Below are positions 36,011 through 44,326 of a stretch of DNA of 64,000 bases, in pieces. Source of the stretch: a virus; IMG/VR virus record IMGVR_UViG_3300023313_000001, positions 165,508 to 229,507 of that record. The stretch is one strand, 5' to 3'. Positions within the stretch are counted from its first letter, which is position 1, and the number at the start of each line of letters is the position of its first letter. Under the pieces are notes generated by a model. It saw only the letters and a program-made list of their open reading frames with translations, was not told where the DNA came from and ran no database searches. A program made the translations under genes and the position numbers.

Positions 36011-37471
36011 ATGAATATGACCGAACTAACTATAATTATTAAAGATGAAATTAACTGTAACTTAATTGGAATAAGTAGTGAACATAATGACATACTATAC
36101 AACCAATTCGGATTAAAAATAAACAACTGGTTCTTTAACCCAAAAGTTAAGCTTGGGGTATGGGATGGAAAGATAAGACTATATTCCAGTACTGGAAAAA
36201 CATACGTGTATCTTCTTGAGCAGATCGTCCCTAGGTTACTCAAGTGGAAATATGATGTCAGGCTGCAAGACAACCGTAAATCTGATATGCTGGATATGGA
36301 CCCTATCAGTGCTGATATATTCTCTCATGTGAAGAATGAACACGGAGATCCATATATCCTTCGCCCGTATCAAGTCGAAGCTGTAAACGCTGTGTTACAC
36401 TCAAACGGCGGAATAATAATTGCGGGAACTGGTGCTGGAAAAACATTAATTGGAGCATCAATTGCAAAATCGTACGAAGAGCATGATCTTAAAACTATCA
36501 CTATAGTTCCCAGTAAAACGCTAGTCTTTCAATCAGCAGAAGACTATAAAATGTGGGGACTAGATTGTGGACAATATTGTGGTGACATTAAAGAATTAGG
36601 TCACCAACATATGGTCACCACGTGGCAAAGTTTACAAAACGTACCTACTATTCTCAAAGACTACGACGTGGTCAATGTTGATGAGTGTCACGGAGCTAAA
36701 GCCATGGTTCTAGCTAAAATGTTAGAACAGCATGGTAATCATATGGTGTACAGGTTTGGTATGACTGGAACTATGCCTGATTATGAATTAGACAACTTAC
36801 AAGTCAAACTCATGTTAGGTGACGTTAAATATGAGATCCCTGCTCACAGTCTGATAGATGGAGGGTTCTTATCTACCATTAAAATCACTATCAAACAACT
36901 GGTAGAACCTTTTGATGACCAATATTTTCCGGATTACACTTCAGAAAAAAACTACCTACAAAGTGCTAAACCGAGATCAAAATGGATTGCTGAGTTCACG
37001 GATAACCTCAGTAACCAAAAGAATAGTAATGTGTTGATGCTGGTGACATCTATTGCTGCCGGTAAACAACTTACCAAAATGATTCCCAACGCCCATTTTG
37101 TATATGGGGCAGATAAAACCACTGCCAGAAAAAACATATACAATTTATTTAAAACTGAAAACAACCTAGTAGTTGTTACAACAGCGCAGGTTGCAGGAAC
37201 TGGGTTAAGCATCAACCGTATATTTAATTTAATATTAGTTGATATAGGTAAGTCATCCATTAGAGTGATTCAAGCGATTGGTAGAGGGTTGCGTAAAGAT
37301 TCTAAGACTGGTAAGACTCATTGTAATGCGTACGACATTTGCTCGTCTCTAAAACACTCTAGAAAACATCTAACAGCTCGAACTAAACACTATCGTGATC
37401 ATCAATACCCCTACAAAATAGAACGAATAGAATACCATGAGTCTAATCCCATAGACAGTGACTCATTATAA
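36011..37471 (+). CDS. uvsW: SF2 helicase UvsW
   Basis: 486-residue RecG-like branch-migration helicase. Motifs in order: LRPYQVEAV (Q-like), Walker A AGTGAGKT (~138-145), DECH (motif II), TGTMPDYELDN (motif III), QVAGTGLSINRI (V) and QAIGRGLRK (VI). The N-terminal ~100 residues match the T4 UvsW DNA-binding domain (NPKVKLGVWDGKIRLY). Starts one base after uvsY stops. Confidence 0.93.
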   Translation: MNMTELTIIIKDEINCNLIGISSEHNDILYNQFGLKINNWFFNPKVKLGVWDGKIRLYSSTGKTYVYLLEQIVPRLLKWKYDVRLQDNRKSDMLDMDPISADIFSHVKNEHGDPYILRPYQVEAVNAVLHSNGGIIIAGTGAGKTLIGASIAKSYEEHDLKTITIVPSKTLVFQSAEDYKMWGLDCGQYCGDIKELGHQHMVTTWQSLQNVPTILKDYDVVNVDECHGAKAMVLAKMLEQHGNHMVYRFGMTGTMPDYELDNLQVKLMLGDVKYEIPAHSLIDGGFLSTIKITIKQLVEPFDDQYFPDYTSEKNYLQSAKPRSKWIAEFTDNLSNQKNSNVLMLVTSIAAGKQLTKMIPNAHFVYGADKTTARKNIYNLFKTENNLVVVTTAQVAGTGLSINRIFNLILVDIGKSSIRVIQAIGRGLRKDSKTGKTHCNAYDICSSLKHSRKHLTARTKHYRDHQYPYKIERIEYHESNPIDSDSL

Positions 37472-37474
37472 TTG

Positions 37475-37504
37475 TTGACAGTCGGTATCCACTGACTGTA
37501 TACT
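37475..37504 (+). promoter_or_regulatory. early-type promoter with dyad in spacer
   Basis: TTGACA (37475-37480) and TATACT (37499-37504), 18-base spacer. An inverted repeat ACAGTC (37478-37483)/GACTGT (37494-37499) overlaps both elements. Drives the gene at 37529. Confidence 0.65.
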
Positions 37505-37528
37505 ATACTAGACTATATAGGAGCATAT

Positions 37529-38014
37529 ATGTTAATTTTAGACGACAATAATAAAGCCATTGTGTTAAACAGTATTCACGTGCCAACATCGGCAACTCAC
37601 TTCTGGGTGTTAGACTTGCAACTATTAGATTATACCCTAGCTCCACTGTTAGTACTTGAGGAAATCTGGTGCCCGTCGATAGCTATTCAAATCGAAGGAT
37701 ACCAGTTTAGTATACCTGCAACTTGGAATTTGTTAGTTATGGACGAAGACACATCGCAATTAGATATTGTGGCAATAAAAGATATTGCGGGCAAACCGTT
37801 TAAGGCTATGGTGTTAGACCACCAACGTAACACAGCTCATGGCAGTCAAATTAGAGTAATGGACTACAGCAACGAATCCCATAACGTAAATCCTTCGTTG
37901 AACCGGCATCACATGTTATGTCATCCGATAGGCCCAACTAACTGGATATGCATTGCTCCTAATGATTCGTACAATAAATACCTCAAAAATTTAGTAGTAG
38001 GAGATATACTATGA
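37529..38014 (+). CDS. hypothetical protein, 161 aa
   Basis: Unrecognised. Beta-rich with aromatic clusters (TSATHFWVLDLQLLDYTLAP, HHMLCHPIGPTNWICIAPND). AGGAG before the ATG and own early-type promoter. Overlaps the peptidase gene by 4 bases (ATGA). Confidence 0.5.
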   Translation: MLILDDNNKAIVLNSIHVPTSATHFWVLDLQLLDYTLAPLLVLEEIWCPSIAIQIEGYQFSIPATWNLLVMDEDTSQLDIVAIKDIAGKPFKAMVLDHQRNTAHGSQIRVMDYSNESHNVNPSLNRHHMLCHPIGPTNWICIAPNDSYNKYLKNLVVGDIL

Positions 38015-38517
38015 TATACACCCCCAGAGATAAGTTATCAACACACTTCACCCATTATGAAGTGTGTAAATCGTCTACAGCAGCTAGACATGACATCGAC
38101 AACACTCCTAGTGAGCAAATTTTAGTAGCTGCTTCAGGGCTGGCAGAGAATGTGCTCGAACCAATCAGAAATCATTTCGGAATCCCATTCTCTCCCCAGT
38201 CATGGTACCGAGGAGAGGCACTGGAGAAGCTTATAACAGTAAACAGCTTTGTACGATGGTCTAAACGCAAAGGGTATCCTCAACCTGATCAATCAGCATG
38301 GGATGATTATTTTGCCAGGAAGAGTCACCCCAGAGGACAAGCTGCAGATATTGAAATTCCGTCAATACCAAATGATACCCTGTATGACTGGATTCGTGCA
38401 AATTTAGAGTACGACCAACTTATCAGAGAATTTGCAAAAGCTGGAGACCCTTACTCTGGTTGGGTACACGTGTCCTGGGCAGGAAAAAATAATCGTAACC
38501 AACATTTCACTATATGA
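38011..38517 (+). CDS. M15-family peptidoglycan peptidase, candidate endolysin
   Basis: 168 residues, Peptidase_M15 type: conserved N-terminal LSTHFTHYEVCKSSTA, NVLEPIRNHFG, then zinc motif SHPRGQAADIEIP (His106, Asp113) and GWVHVSW (His153). Such enzymes cleave D,D- or L,D-peptide bonds in peptidoglycan; in phage they act as endolysins or virion hydrolases. No signal peptide is visible, so export would need a holin. It sits in a replication region rather than beside a recognisable holin. Confidence 0.75.
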   Translation: MIYTPRDKLSTHFTHYEVCKSSTAARHDIDNTPSEQILVAASGLAENVLEPIRNHFGIPFSPQSWYRGEALEKLITVNSFVRWSKRKGYPQPDQSAWDDYFARKSHPRGQAADIEIPSIPNDTLYDWIRANLEYDQLIREFAKAGDPYSGWVHVSWAGKNNRNQHFTI

Positions 38518-38538
38518 TGTACCATGGAGACCCTCATT

Positions 38539-38931
38539 ATGGCTAAGACCCCTAGAAAACGTAAATTAAAACCCCAAACCTTGATAGAATTTAAAGCATG
38601 GTTATCTGGTGTGGAAGAGATGCACGACGACGACTGGATACCAAACGCAACACAATGGTCTCTAATTAAACAACGAATTGATTTAGTATGTGACCAGGTA
38701 GTTGATCATCCTCCCCAAGCATCACAGCACCATGAGGATTCTAGGCCTAGCACAGTTCAGCCATACGTTCCACCATCTGTCCCGATGCCTGGTACAGCAT
38801 TTGATAACGTTGAGGTGGTTGGATCGACTGCGTTACCTCAACGTCCACCTGTCACACCTTCACCGATGATGGACACAGGAGTAACCCCAGATATAGACTC
38901 ATCCGCAGGTTATACTTCTGGGTTTGAGTAA
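38539..38931 (+). CDS. conserved hypothetical protein, 130 aa
   Basis: Basic start (AKTPRKRKLKPQT), then LIEFKAWLSGVEEMHDDDWI and PNATQWSLIKQRIDLVCDQV, a helical domain I associate with T4-like marine phages; Pro-rich disordered C-terminal half. ATG 38539 has GGAG 9 bases upstream, whereas ATG 38524 has none. Function unknown. Confidence 0.55.
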   Translation: MAKTPRKRKLKPQTLIEFKAWLSGVEEMHDDDWIPNATQWSLIKQRIDLVCDQVVDHPPQASQHHEDSRPSTVQPYVPPSVPMPGTAFDNVEVVGSTALPQRPPVTPSPMMDTGVTPDIDSSAGYTSGFE

Positions 38932-38932
38932 T

Positions 38933-39478
38933 ATGAAAGGATCTAAGTTGCAGGATAGGTTTCTATGGCACGATGGGAGCATCACAGTGAAATTTGATAA
39001 TGTGGTTACCTTCTTAGACCATATAAAACACCTTTATGTAGACGAAATGACCCCAGAAATTGTTCAGTATAACAAATTTAGTCCAGGTACTGACCAAATC
39101 ACCGTAAAGCGTTCAATGGTACCGCTAAACACTAGTTGGAGAATTCCTGAACCATATTTAAATATGGATATGTTGAGCTGGATTACCAATACGTTACATA
39201 AGTTACGAACTATTGATAGAATGTCTACAGAAGATTTTGACATTCGCTTAGAACGTGTGATGATGGAATTTAAAGAGTTTAAACGATTAAATATGCTTGA
39301 GATACTACGCTCCCTAATTTATATCATAAATACATTTGAACAACACGATGTAGTGTGGGGTCCAGGACGAGGTAGCAGCGTATCGTCGTATATGTTATAC
39401 CTAATTGGCGTACACGATGTAGATAGTGTAGAATATGATTTGGACATATCTGATTTTATTAAAGATATCCAACAATAG
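38933..39478 (+). CDS. DnaE-like polymerase palm fragment A (GRGS motif)
   Basis: 181 residues. The C-terminal third matches bacterial Pol III alpha (C-family) palm: MLEILRSLIYIINTFEQHDV, then GPGRGSS (143-149), then SYMLYLIGVHDVDSVEYDL. E. coli DnaE has [20 protein letters not shown] then LDPLEFDLLFERFL at this place. The gene stops at ISDFIKDIQQ, just before where DnaE reads PDFDVDF, and that next segment opens the gene at 44317. No PHP domain. Could be half of a split mini-polymerase or a nucleotide-binding relic. ATG 38933 overlaps nothing and follows the upstream stop by one base. Confidence 0.7.
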   Translation: MKGSKLQDRFLWHDGSITVKFDNVVTFLDHIKHLYVDEMTPEIVQYNKFSPGTDQITVKRSMVPLNTSWRIPEPYLNMDMLSWITNTLHKLRTIDRMSTEDFDIRLERVMMEFKEFKRLNMLEILRSLIYIINTFEQHDVVWGPGRGSSVSSYMLYLIGVHDVDSVEYDLDISDFIKDIQQ

Positions 39479-39487
39479 GAGATAACC

Positions 39488-39796
39488 ATGGTTAAGAAAG
39501 TCCGAAGTGCACGAGGTGTGGAAGTAAACTTTGACGCACTCAAAATTAAAGAACAATTGGCTGATAGTCCAGCCCCAATGGAGGTCCAAGCACGTGAGGA
39601 TTTTGTAGATCAACGGCTCAAGCGTAGAGCTCGTAGACAAGCCCAACAAGCTGCAGCGGCTCTAGCGTTAGAGCAAACACAACCAGAAGAACAACCATCG
39701 GAATCCACACCAGAGGAACCTGTAGTTGATACTGCAGCAGTTGAACCCATTGTGGAACAACCTCGTAAGCAAAAAACTAAATCTAAGAAAAAATAA
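39488..39796 (+). CDS. conserved hypothetical protein, 102 aa
   Basis: N-terminal motif RGVEVNFDALKIKEQL and AREDFVDQRLKRRARRQAQQ, a pattern I associate with small proteins of T4-like marine phages; the rest is a Glu/Pro/Thr-rich disordered region with a basic KTKSKKK tail. Function unknown. AGGAG before the ATG. Confidence 0.55.
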   Translation: MVKKVRSARGVEVNFDALKIKEQLADSPAPMEVQAREDFVDQRLKRRARRQAQQAAAALALEQTQPEEQPSESTPEEPVVDTAAVEPIVEQPRKQKTKSKKK

Positions 39797-39797
39797 C

Positions 39798-40103
39798 ATG
39801 AATTTAACTCCAATACACGACAATATAGTTATACAGTTCAAAGACGAAGTTCGAAACGGTTTTTTTGTAGACTCGCCAAGTTCTAACGTTGGGATAGTTA
39901 CTGACTTGGGTGGGAACCATGAACGCTCTGGGAAATATTGTAGAATAGCCACGGTGAAAAGCGTTGGACAGGCAGTAACTGAAATAACTGTAGGAGATAC
40001 CATCGTTATAGATCATTTAATGTGGACTACTGGTTTTAAGTTCGATGGTGAAATGTATTGGATGACTCAACCAAAATGTATTGTAGGGTTAATGCAGGAG
40101 TAA
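39798..40103 (+). CDS. GroES-like co-chaperonin candidate
   Basis: 101 residues with GroES-style order: LTPIHDNIVIQF start (GroES: RPLHDRVIV), a mobile-loop-like FFVDSPSSNVGIV, then RIATVKSVGQAVTEITVGDT and IVIDH (GroES: GEVLAVGxG...VKVGDxV). T4 makes gp31 to replace host GroES for capsid folding; this could be the counterpart. Sequence similarity is modest. One-base overlap-type spacing with neighbours. Confidence 0.5.
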   Translation: MNLTPIHDNIVIQFKDEVRNGFFVDSPSSNVGIVTDLGGNHERSGKYCRIATVKSVGQAVTEITVGDTIVIDHLMWTTGFKFDGEMYWMTQPKCIVGLMQE

Positions 40104-40105
40104 TC

Positions 40106-41179
40106 ATGCCGTTTATCATATTAGTAATAACTATGGCTTTATTTGTGGCAGGTGCAGCTGCATACTTTAGCATATATGGCTTGGCGTTAATTTTTTCTGG
40201 AGCAACCATTCCAGTAATTATTATGGCATCATCCTTAGAAATAGGAAAACTATGTGCTACATCTGTAGTGTACAACTATTGGGATAGACTAGGTATATTA
40301 ATGCGAACATACCTAGTGAGCGCAGTAGTTATACTAATGTTAATAACATCAGGAGGAATATACGGATTCCTGAGCGCAGCATATCAAACCGATCAAATAC
40401 CACTGGAGCAAATCAACGCTAAGGTAGCACTATTAACTAGTGAGTATGATCGGAAAACTGCCCGACTCAAACAAATGGACGACACTGTAGCTAGAATCGC
40501 TGCAAATTTCATCACCAAACGGCTGGAAGAAAAAGCTCAACAACAAGATGAACGAGTGACCCTTAATGCTCGCATAAATGAAATCGAACGCGAAAAACTG
40601 CAACTCACATCATCTAAGATTGAAACAGAAGCTCATATTGGTCCCATTATATACATGGCCAAAGCGTTTGGAAAGTCTACTGATGAAGCAACCCACTGGT
40701 TAATTTTATTGTTCATTTTTGTATTTGATCCGCTAGCAGTTGCGTTGACTATAGTAGCAAATATGCTACTTGCAATTCGTAATGAGAAAGATGTTGAAGA
40801 TGTTGAAGATGTTGAAGATGTTGAAGATGTTGAAGATGTTGAAGATGTTGAAGATGTTGAAGATGTTGAAGATGTTGAAGATGTTGAAGATGTTGAAGAT
40901 GTTGAAGATGTTGAAGATGTTGTGAATTTCACGTCTACTGAGCTACCAGTATACGACACTGATTTACCTACTGTCAAAATAATTGATCAACCTAGCCCCA
41001 CAACTACTGATGAACTTAACACTATAACAGATTCCATAAAAGAGTTGCAAGAATCTATACAACGTATTAACGATGCACAGCAACCGGTTACTCCAACCCC
41101 AGTAAACAACAATCCCACTGATAAACAACAACACCGCAGAGCACTCATAGGACAAATACGTAGTAATAGTCTCGACTGA
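40106..41179 (+). CDS. membrane protein with coiled coil and 14x Val-Glu-Asp repeat
   Basis: 357 residues. Three to four membrane segments: ~1-20, ~25-45, ~70-90 and ~200-225 (WLILLFIFVFDPLAVALTIV), with a coiled coil between (~115-180). After RNEK comes (VED)x14, then a Ser/Thr/Pro-rich cytoplasmic tail with a second short coiled coil. ATG 40106 follows GGAG in the previous gene's end. Related proteins occur in marine T4-like phages as far as I recall; function unknown. Confidence 0.6.
   Translation: MPFIILVITMALFVAGAAAYFSIYGLALIFSGATIPVIIMASSLEIGKLCATSVVYNYWDRLGILMRTYLVSAVVILMLITSGGIYGFLSAAYQTDQIPLEQINAKVALLTSEYDRKTARLKQMDDTVARIAANFITKRLEEKAQQQDERVTLNARINEIEREKLQLTSSKIETEAHIGPIIYMAKAFGKSTDEATHWLILLFIFVFDPLAVALTIVANMLLAIRNEKDVEDVEDVEDVEDVEDVEDVEDVEDVEDVEDVEDVEDVEDVEDVVNFTSTELPVYDTDLPTVKIIDQPSPTTTDELNTITDSIKELQESIQRINDAQQPVTPTPVNNNPTDKQQHRRALIGQIRSNSLD
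40790..40922 (+). repeat. 9-bp tandem repeat, 14 perfect units of GATGTTGAA
   Basis: Fourteen uninterrupted identical nonamers (40790-40915) plus a partial unit. No synonymous differences, so it expanded recently or is being homogenised; each change of copy number keeps the frame. Confidence 0.95.
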
Positions 41180-41180
41180 G

Positions 41181-41242
41181 TTGAATGGTACAAAATCAAG
41201 TAGTATGATATCCTCATAAAGTTTACATTATTAATGAGGATA
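41181..41242 (+). promoter_or_regulatory. early-type promoter and RBS-sequestering hairpin of gene 44
   Basis: TTGAAT (41181-41186), 17-base spacer, TATGAT (41204-41209). Right behind it TATCCTCAT (41209-41217) can pair with ATGAGGATA (41234-41242), which contains the gene 44 Shine-Dalgarno sequence GAGGA; the ATG is at 41245. Confidence 0.55.
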
Positions 41243-41244
41243 AT

Positions 41245-42198
41245 ATGTTAGATAGTGCAATTGCTAAAATGTGGCCTGAAAAGTACAGACCTAAGACACT
41301 TGATGAATACATCTTTCAGAACCCCAGTCATCAACAATCTTTTAAACAGATTGTTGATAGCGGAACCACACCCCATTTATTGCTATCGGGCGTTCAAGGC
41401 ACTGGCAAAACAGCCATCGCGCAAATTATTATAGCTGCATGCATTCCCGATCAAGATGATAGAGATATCGATGTACTGAAGATCAATGCATCAGACGACA
41501 ATTCTGTAGATATTATCCGTGAAGAGGTACGCTCTCATGTGATGTCATACGCATCAGGATCGTTTAAGATTGTCTGGTTGGAAGAGGCTGACAGACTAAC
41601 ACCTAATGCACAAGACGCGTTACGTGATTACTTCGAAACATATGAACAACAATGCAGGTTTATTCTCACGTGCAATCATGTTCATCGTATAATCCCAGCG
41701 ATTAAATCACGTTGTCAGCAGTATACTTTTGCTGCATGTGATAAAGAAGATGCTACTGAACTCGTAGCTAAAATTTTACTAGCTGAGAAAGTAAAATTTA
41801 CATTAGATATACTCGACCGTCACATAGATTTGCACTACCCAGACCTACGGGCTACTATCAACAGTGTAGCACAATATAGTCATGATAGTAGATTACACTC
41901 ACCTGAGTCTCAAAACTCAATGGAAGATGCCAAAATGGGAGTGCTGGACAGTATTATCACGGATAACTGGATGGAACTGCAGCGAACGCTATGTGCAACC
42001 GTGGTAGACGATGAATGGGAAGAGATCTATGAATTTCTCTATCAAAACCTAGATAAAAGCCCCAAATGTAAACGCAATAACGACACATGGGGAGAAGGAA
42101 TGATTATCATTGCAGACCATCTGGTACACCACTACACTCATGGAAAACCGCACATTAATGCTGCGTCTATGTTCATTCAACTCCACTTATTAAAATAG
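41245..42198 (+). CDS. 44: sliding clamp loader large subunit (T4 gp44-like)
   Basis: 317-residue AAA+ ATPase that loads the gp45 clamp. PEKYRPKTLDEYI start, Walker A GVQGTGKTA (~49-57), INASDDNSVD, Walker B-like IVWLEEAD (~109-116; first acid is Glu rather than the usual Asp), sensor 1 LTCN, and the SRC arginine-finger motif KSRCQ. Length equals T4 gp44 (319). Clusters with gp62. Confidence 0.92.
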   Translation: MLDSAIAKMWPEKYRPKTLDEYIFQNPSHQQSFKQIVDSGTTPHLLLSGVQGTGKTAIAQIIIAACIPDQDDRDIDVLKINASDDNSVDIIREEVRSHVMSYASGSFKIVWLEEADRLTPNAQDALRDYFETYEQQCRFILTCNHVHRIIPAIKSRCQQYTFAACDKEDATELVAKILLAEKVKFTLDILDRHIDLHYPDLRATINSVAQYSHDSRLHSPESQNSMEDAKMGVLDSIITDNWMELQRTLCATVVDDEWEEIYEFLYQNLDKSPKCKRNNDTWGEGMIIIADHLVHHYTHGKPHINAASMFIQLHLLK

Positions 42199-42209
42199 GT
42201 ATCATTAAC

Positions 42210-42551
42210 ATGGCTAAAAAACGTAAACCCGATAACGAAACATCAGTACAGCAACAAGAGCGATTGACTAAAGAATCCATTGCTAATTATGCCACCCGTA
42301 GTGAAAAAACGTCGTGGAATAGAAAACGACTCAATATGGAAAAAGTTATCAATACCGAAATTAGGCCGGTGGAGGAAAGGATTTTAGACCTCCATTTAGA
42401 ACTAAGACCACTGTACGATACTATAGCATCTATGCGTAGCGAAATGGTAGAATTTTGTGTTCATCCGTTTGATTTATTGGTGCATGTAGGGGATGATATA
42501 CACTGTAAGTTTTGTCAAAAAACAATGGCACCACGTCCGGCTGACGAGTAG
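42210..42551 (+). CDS. small zinc-finger-like protein, 113 aa
   Basis: Helical basic protein with a C-terminal Cys/His set (FCVHPFDLL, then HCKFCQKTM), probably one zinc site. Lies between the two clamp-loader genes, 11 bases after gene 44. Function unknown; not a T4 gene I recognise. Confidence 0.55.
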   Translation: MAKKRKPDNETSVQQQERLTKESIANYATRSEKTSWNRKRLNMEKVINTEIRPVEERILDLHLELRPLYDTIASMRSEMVEFCVHPFDLLVHVGDDIHCKFCQKTMAPRPADE

Positions 42552-42555
42552 TAAC

Positions 42556-43011
42556 ATGAAGTTGAATTTATTTGAGTTATTACAAAATTTAGATGAAGGT
42601 AACCTTACCTACTATAGGGAATTAACTCCAGAGTTACGGAAGCAATTTTCTCCGTTTATGGCAATGCAATGGTTATCCTGTACTAAGAACAACACTCAAC
42701 TAATTTTACTTAACGAACTTGTCAACAGACACATATTTACACTGCATAAACATCCAGAGTTATTGTATTATCTACTGACTATATGCACTAGTGGGACTAA
42801 GCAGTTTTACAAATGGAAAAAACCACCATCTACAGCCACAAAGTTTCCTATATCAGTTGCTGTAATTAAAGAAGCCCTAGAATATAGTACGTCCACTGCA
42901 ATTGCATCTCTGGCAGTATTGTCTGTAGATGATATTTTAGAAATAGCTCATGATCTAGGTTACCAGAAAGATATGGTATCCAAACTGAAAACAGAGTTAA
43001 AAAATAAATGA
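42556..43011 (+). CDS. 62: sliding clamp loader small subunit (T4 gp62-like)
   Basis: 151-residue helical protein. The pattern FMAMQWLSCTKNNTQLILLN, LYYLLTIC, KQFYKWKKP, then SVAVIKEALEYSTSTAIASL and AVLSVDDILEIAHDLGY follows gp62 proteins of T4-like marine phages (FLVNR-LS, kRxKW.K, ending in a short helical repeat). Position after gp44 supports it. ATG 42556 chosen because the longer frame would overlap the upstream gene. Ends with an ATGA overlap. Confidence 0.7.
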   Translation: MKLNLFELLQNLDEGNLTYYRELTPELRKQFSPFMAMQWLSCTKNNTQLILLNELVNRHIFTLHKHPELLYYLLTICTSGTKQFYKWKKPPSTATKFPISVAVIKEALEYSTSTAIASLAVLSVDDILEIAHDLGYQKDMVSKLKTELKNK

Positions 43012-43697
43012 CGAATATTCCAGAAGGGTTTACTTGTGCTTATTGTGGACACGTTATCAAGCGAGAAGTAAATTTCTTAAAACACGAATGTAAAGAGATG
43101 GTTCGACACGCCCAAGTACGTAGCGTGGTAGGAAAGCGAGCATATGGGTTATACAGTTACTGGCTATCCAGAAAGAAACAAGGAAACCACAATCTGGCCA
43201 CATTTAGTAAATCTAAATTCTTTTCATCTTTTTACAAATTTGCCAAGTGGTCCACCAAGGTAAACATTCCAGACAAACAACTATACATAAGGTTTAATAT
43301 CCTCAAAAACTATCCACCCAATATGTGGACAGATAACATGGTGTACGTGCAATTTATAGAGTGGATAGATATGAAATGGACAGCAGCAGACCACTTTCGT
43401 TACACATACAATACACTAAAGCAAATATCAAATGCTGCTGAATGTGACATTACAGACGCCTTAAATCAACTGCACCCAAACCAAATACTAGTATATGTTA
43501 CTGCTAGAAAATTATCACCATGGGTGTTGTTGTGGATGAAATCATTTAAGACTTTATTTGCAAATTTATCAACTGAACAACGTCTCAGATTTCAACAAGC
43601 TATCAGACCAATGCATTGGACCAAAATAATACAAGATCCGGCACTAGCTGAGGATAACTACCTAATAAAAGAAGCAGTACGGAGAGCAAAAATATGA
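43008..43697 (+). CDS. conserved zinc-finger protein, 229 aa
   Basis: Starts with a C2H2-like finger (CAYCGHVIKREVNFLKHEC, residues ~10-28), then a largely helical body (SFYKFAKWSTKVNIPDKQLY, MVYVQFIEWIDMKW). Overlaps gp62 and the next gene by 4 bases each, so it is in the clamp-loader operon. The RegA repressor sits here in T4, but this protein does not look like RegA. Function unknown. Confidence 0.55.
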   Translation: MTNIPEGFTCAYCGHVIKREVNFLKHECKEMVRHAQVRSVVGKRAYGLYSYWLSRKKQGNHNLATFSKSKFFSSFYKFAKWSTKVNIPDKQLYIRFNILKNYPPNMWTDNMVYVQFIEWIDMKWTAADHFRYTYNTLKQISNAAECDITDALNQLHPNQILVYVTARKLSPWVLLWMKSFKTLFANLSTEQRLRFQQAIRPMHWTKIIQDPALAEDNYLIKEAVRRAKI

Positions 43698-44326
43698 CAG
43701 TAACAAAATTGGCTTCATGGCAAATAGACCCAACAGATTCTTCTACAACGATATCTCCATTTCACTTCAACATATTAGCTGAAGTGAGTCGAGCGATTAT
43801 CCAGGCCACCGAATGGGTTGAAGAGTCGTCTGATATTGATTTAGAGTATTGGAAGCGATACCGTACCAAGGTAAGCACTGCGGTTGAAAATAACTGGACC
43901 AGTTGGAATGATTGTCCAGACGACGAATTTGGTAAATTGTGGATATGCAAATACCACGCATTAAATCAACTATACACAGAGATCAATACCTTATACATTA
44001 AATATGGTATTGAACCATATCAAGCAGAGATCTACCGTGAAAAGTTTGACCAAGCAATAGACTGGACTACATCATCAGATCCAGATACTGCAGCATATCC
44101 GTTATTGAAAGCTGAAAGTGAGGTATTCAATACGAGTATGGATGATGTAGCATCCAATATTCTTAAAAAGCGAGCTTTCTGGATAAACATGATGGCTAAC
44201 ATTGAACGAGTACGATTATTCACTAAGAGCATGATTCTGCATACATTATCCACCCCCACAACAGTAGATGATCTACTAAAAACTTCAATTAAGTCATTGC
44301 AAGAGTTGGATACGTCGTGGACATAG
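43694..44326 (+). CDS. hypothetical protein in clamp-loader operon, 210 aa
   Basis: Unrecognised, mostly helical and acidic. ATGA overlap with the preceding gene; its last 10 bases are also the start of the DnaE-like fragment B (GTG at 44317), so fragment B translation is likely coupled to it. Confidence 0.5.
   Translation: MTVTKLASWQIDPTDSSTTISPFHFNILAEVSRAIIQATEWVEESSDIDLEYWKRYRTKVSTAVENNWTSWNDCPDDEFGKLWICKYHALNQLYTEINTLYIKYGIEPYQAEIYREKFDQAIDWTTSSDPDTAAYPLLKAESEVFNTSMDDVASNILKKRAFWINMMANIERVRLFTKSMILHTLSTPTTVDDLLKTSIKSLQELDTSWT

Noticed and set aside
40790-40922. Possible CRISPR-like array
   Set aside because: Perfect tandem 9-mers without spacers, in frame inside a gene. No spacer-repeat structure seen anywhere in the window.
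40633-40977. Minus-strand frame with a Ser-Thr repeat
   Set aside because: Direct shadow of the GATGTTGAA repeat in the membrane protein gene.
43694-44326. RegA translational repressor
   Set aside because: Position after gp62 would fit, but neither this protein nor 43008-43697 shows a RegA-like sequence.
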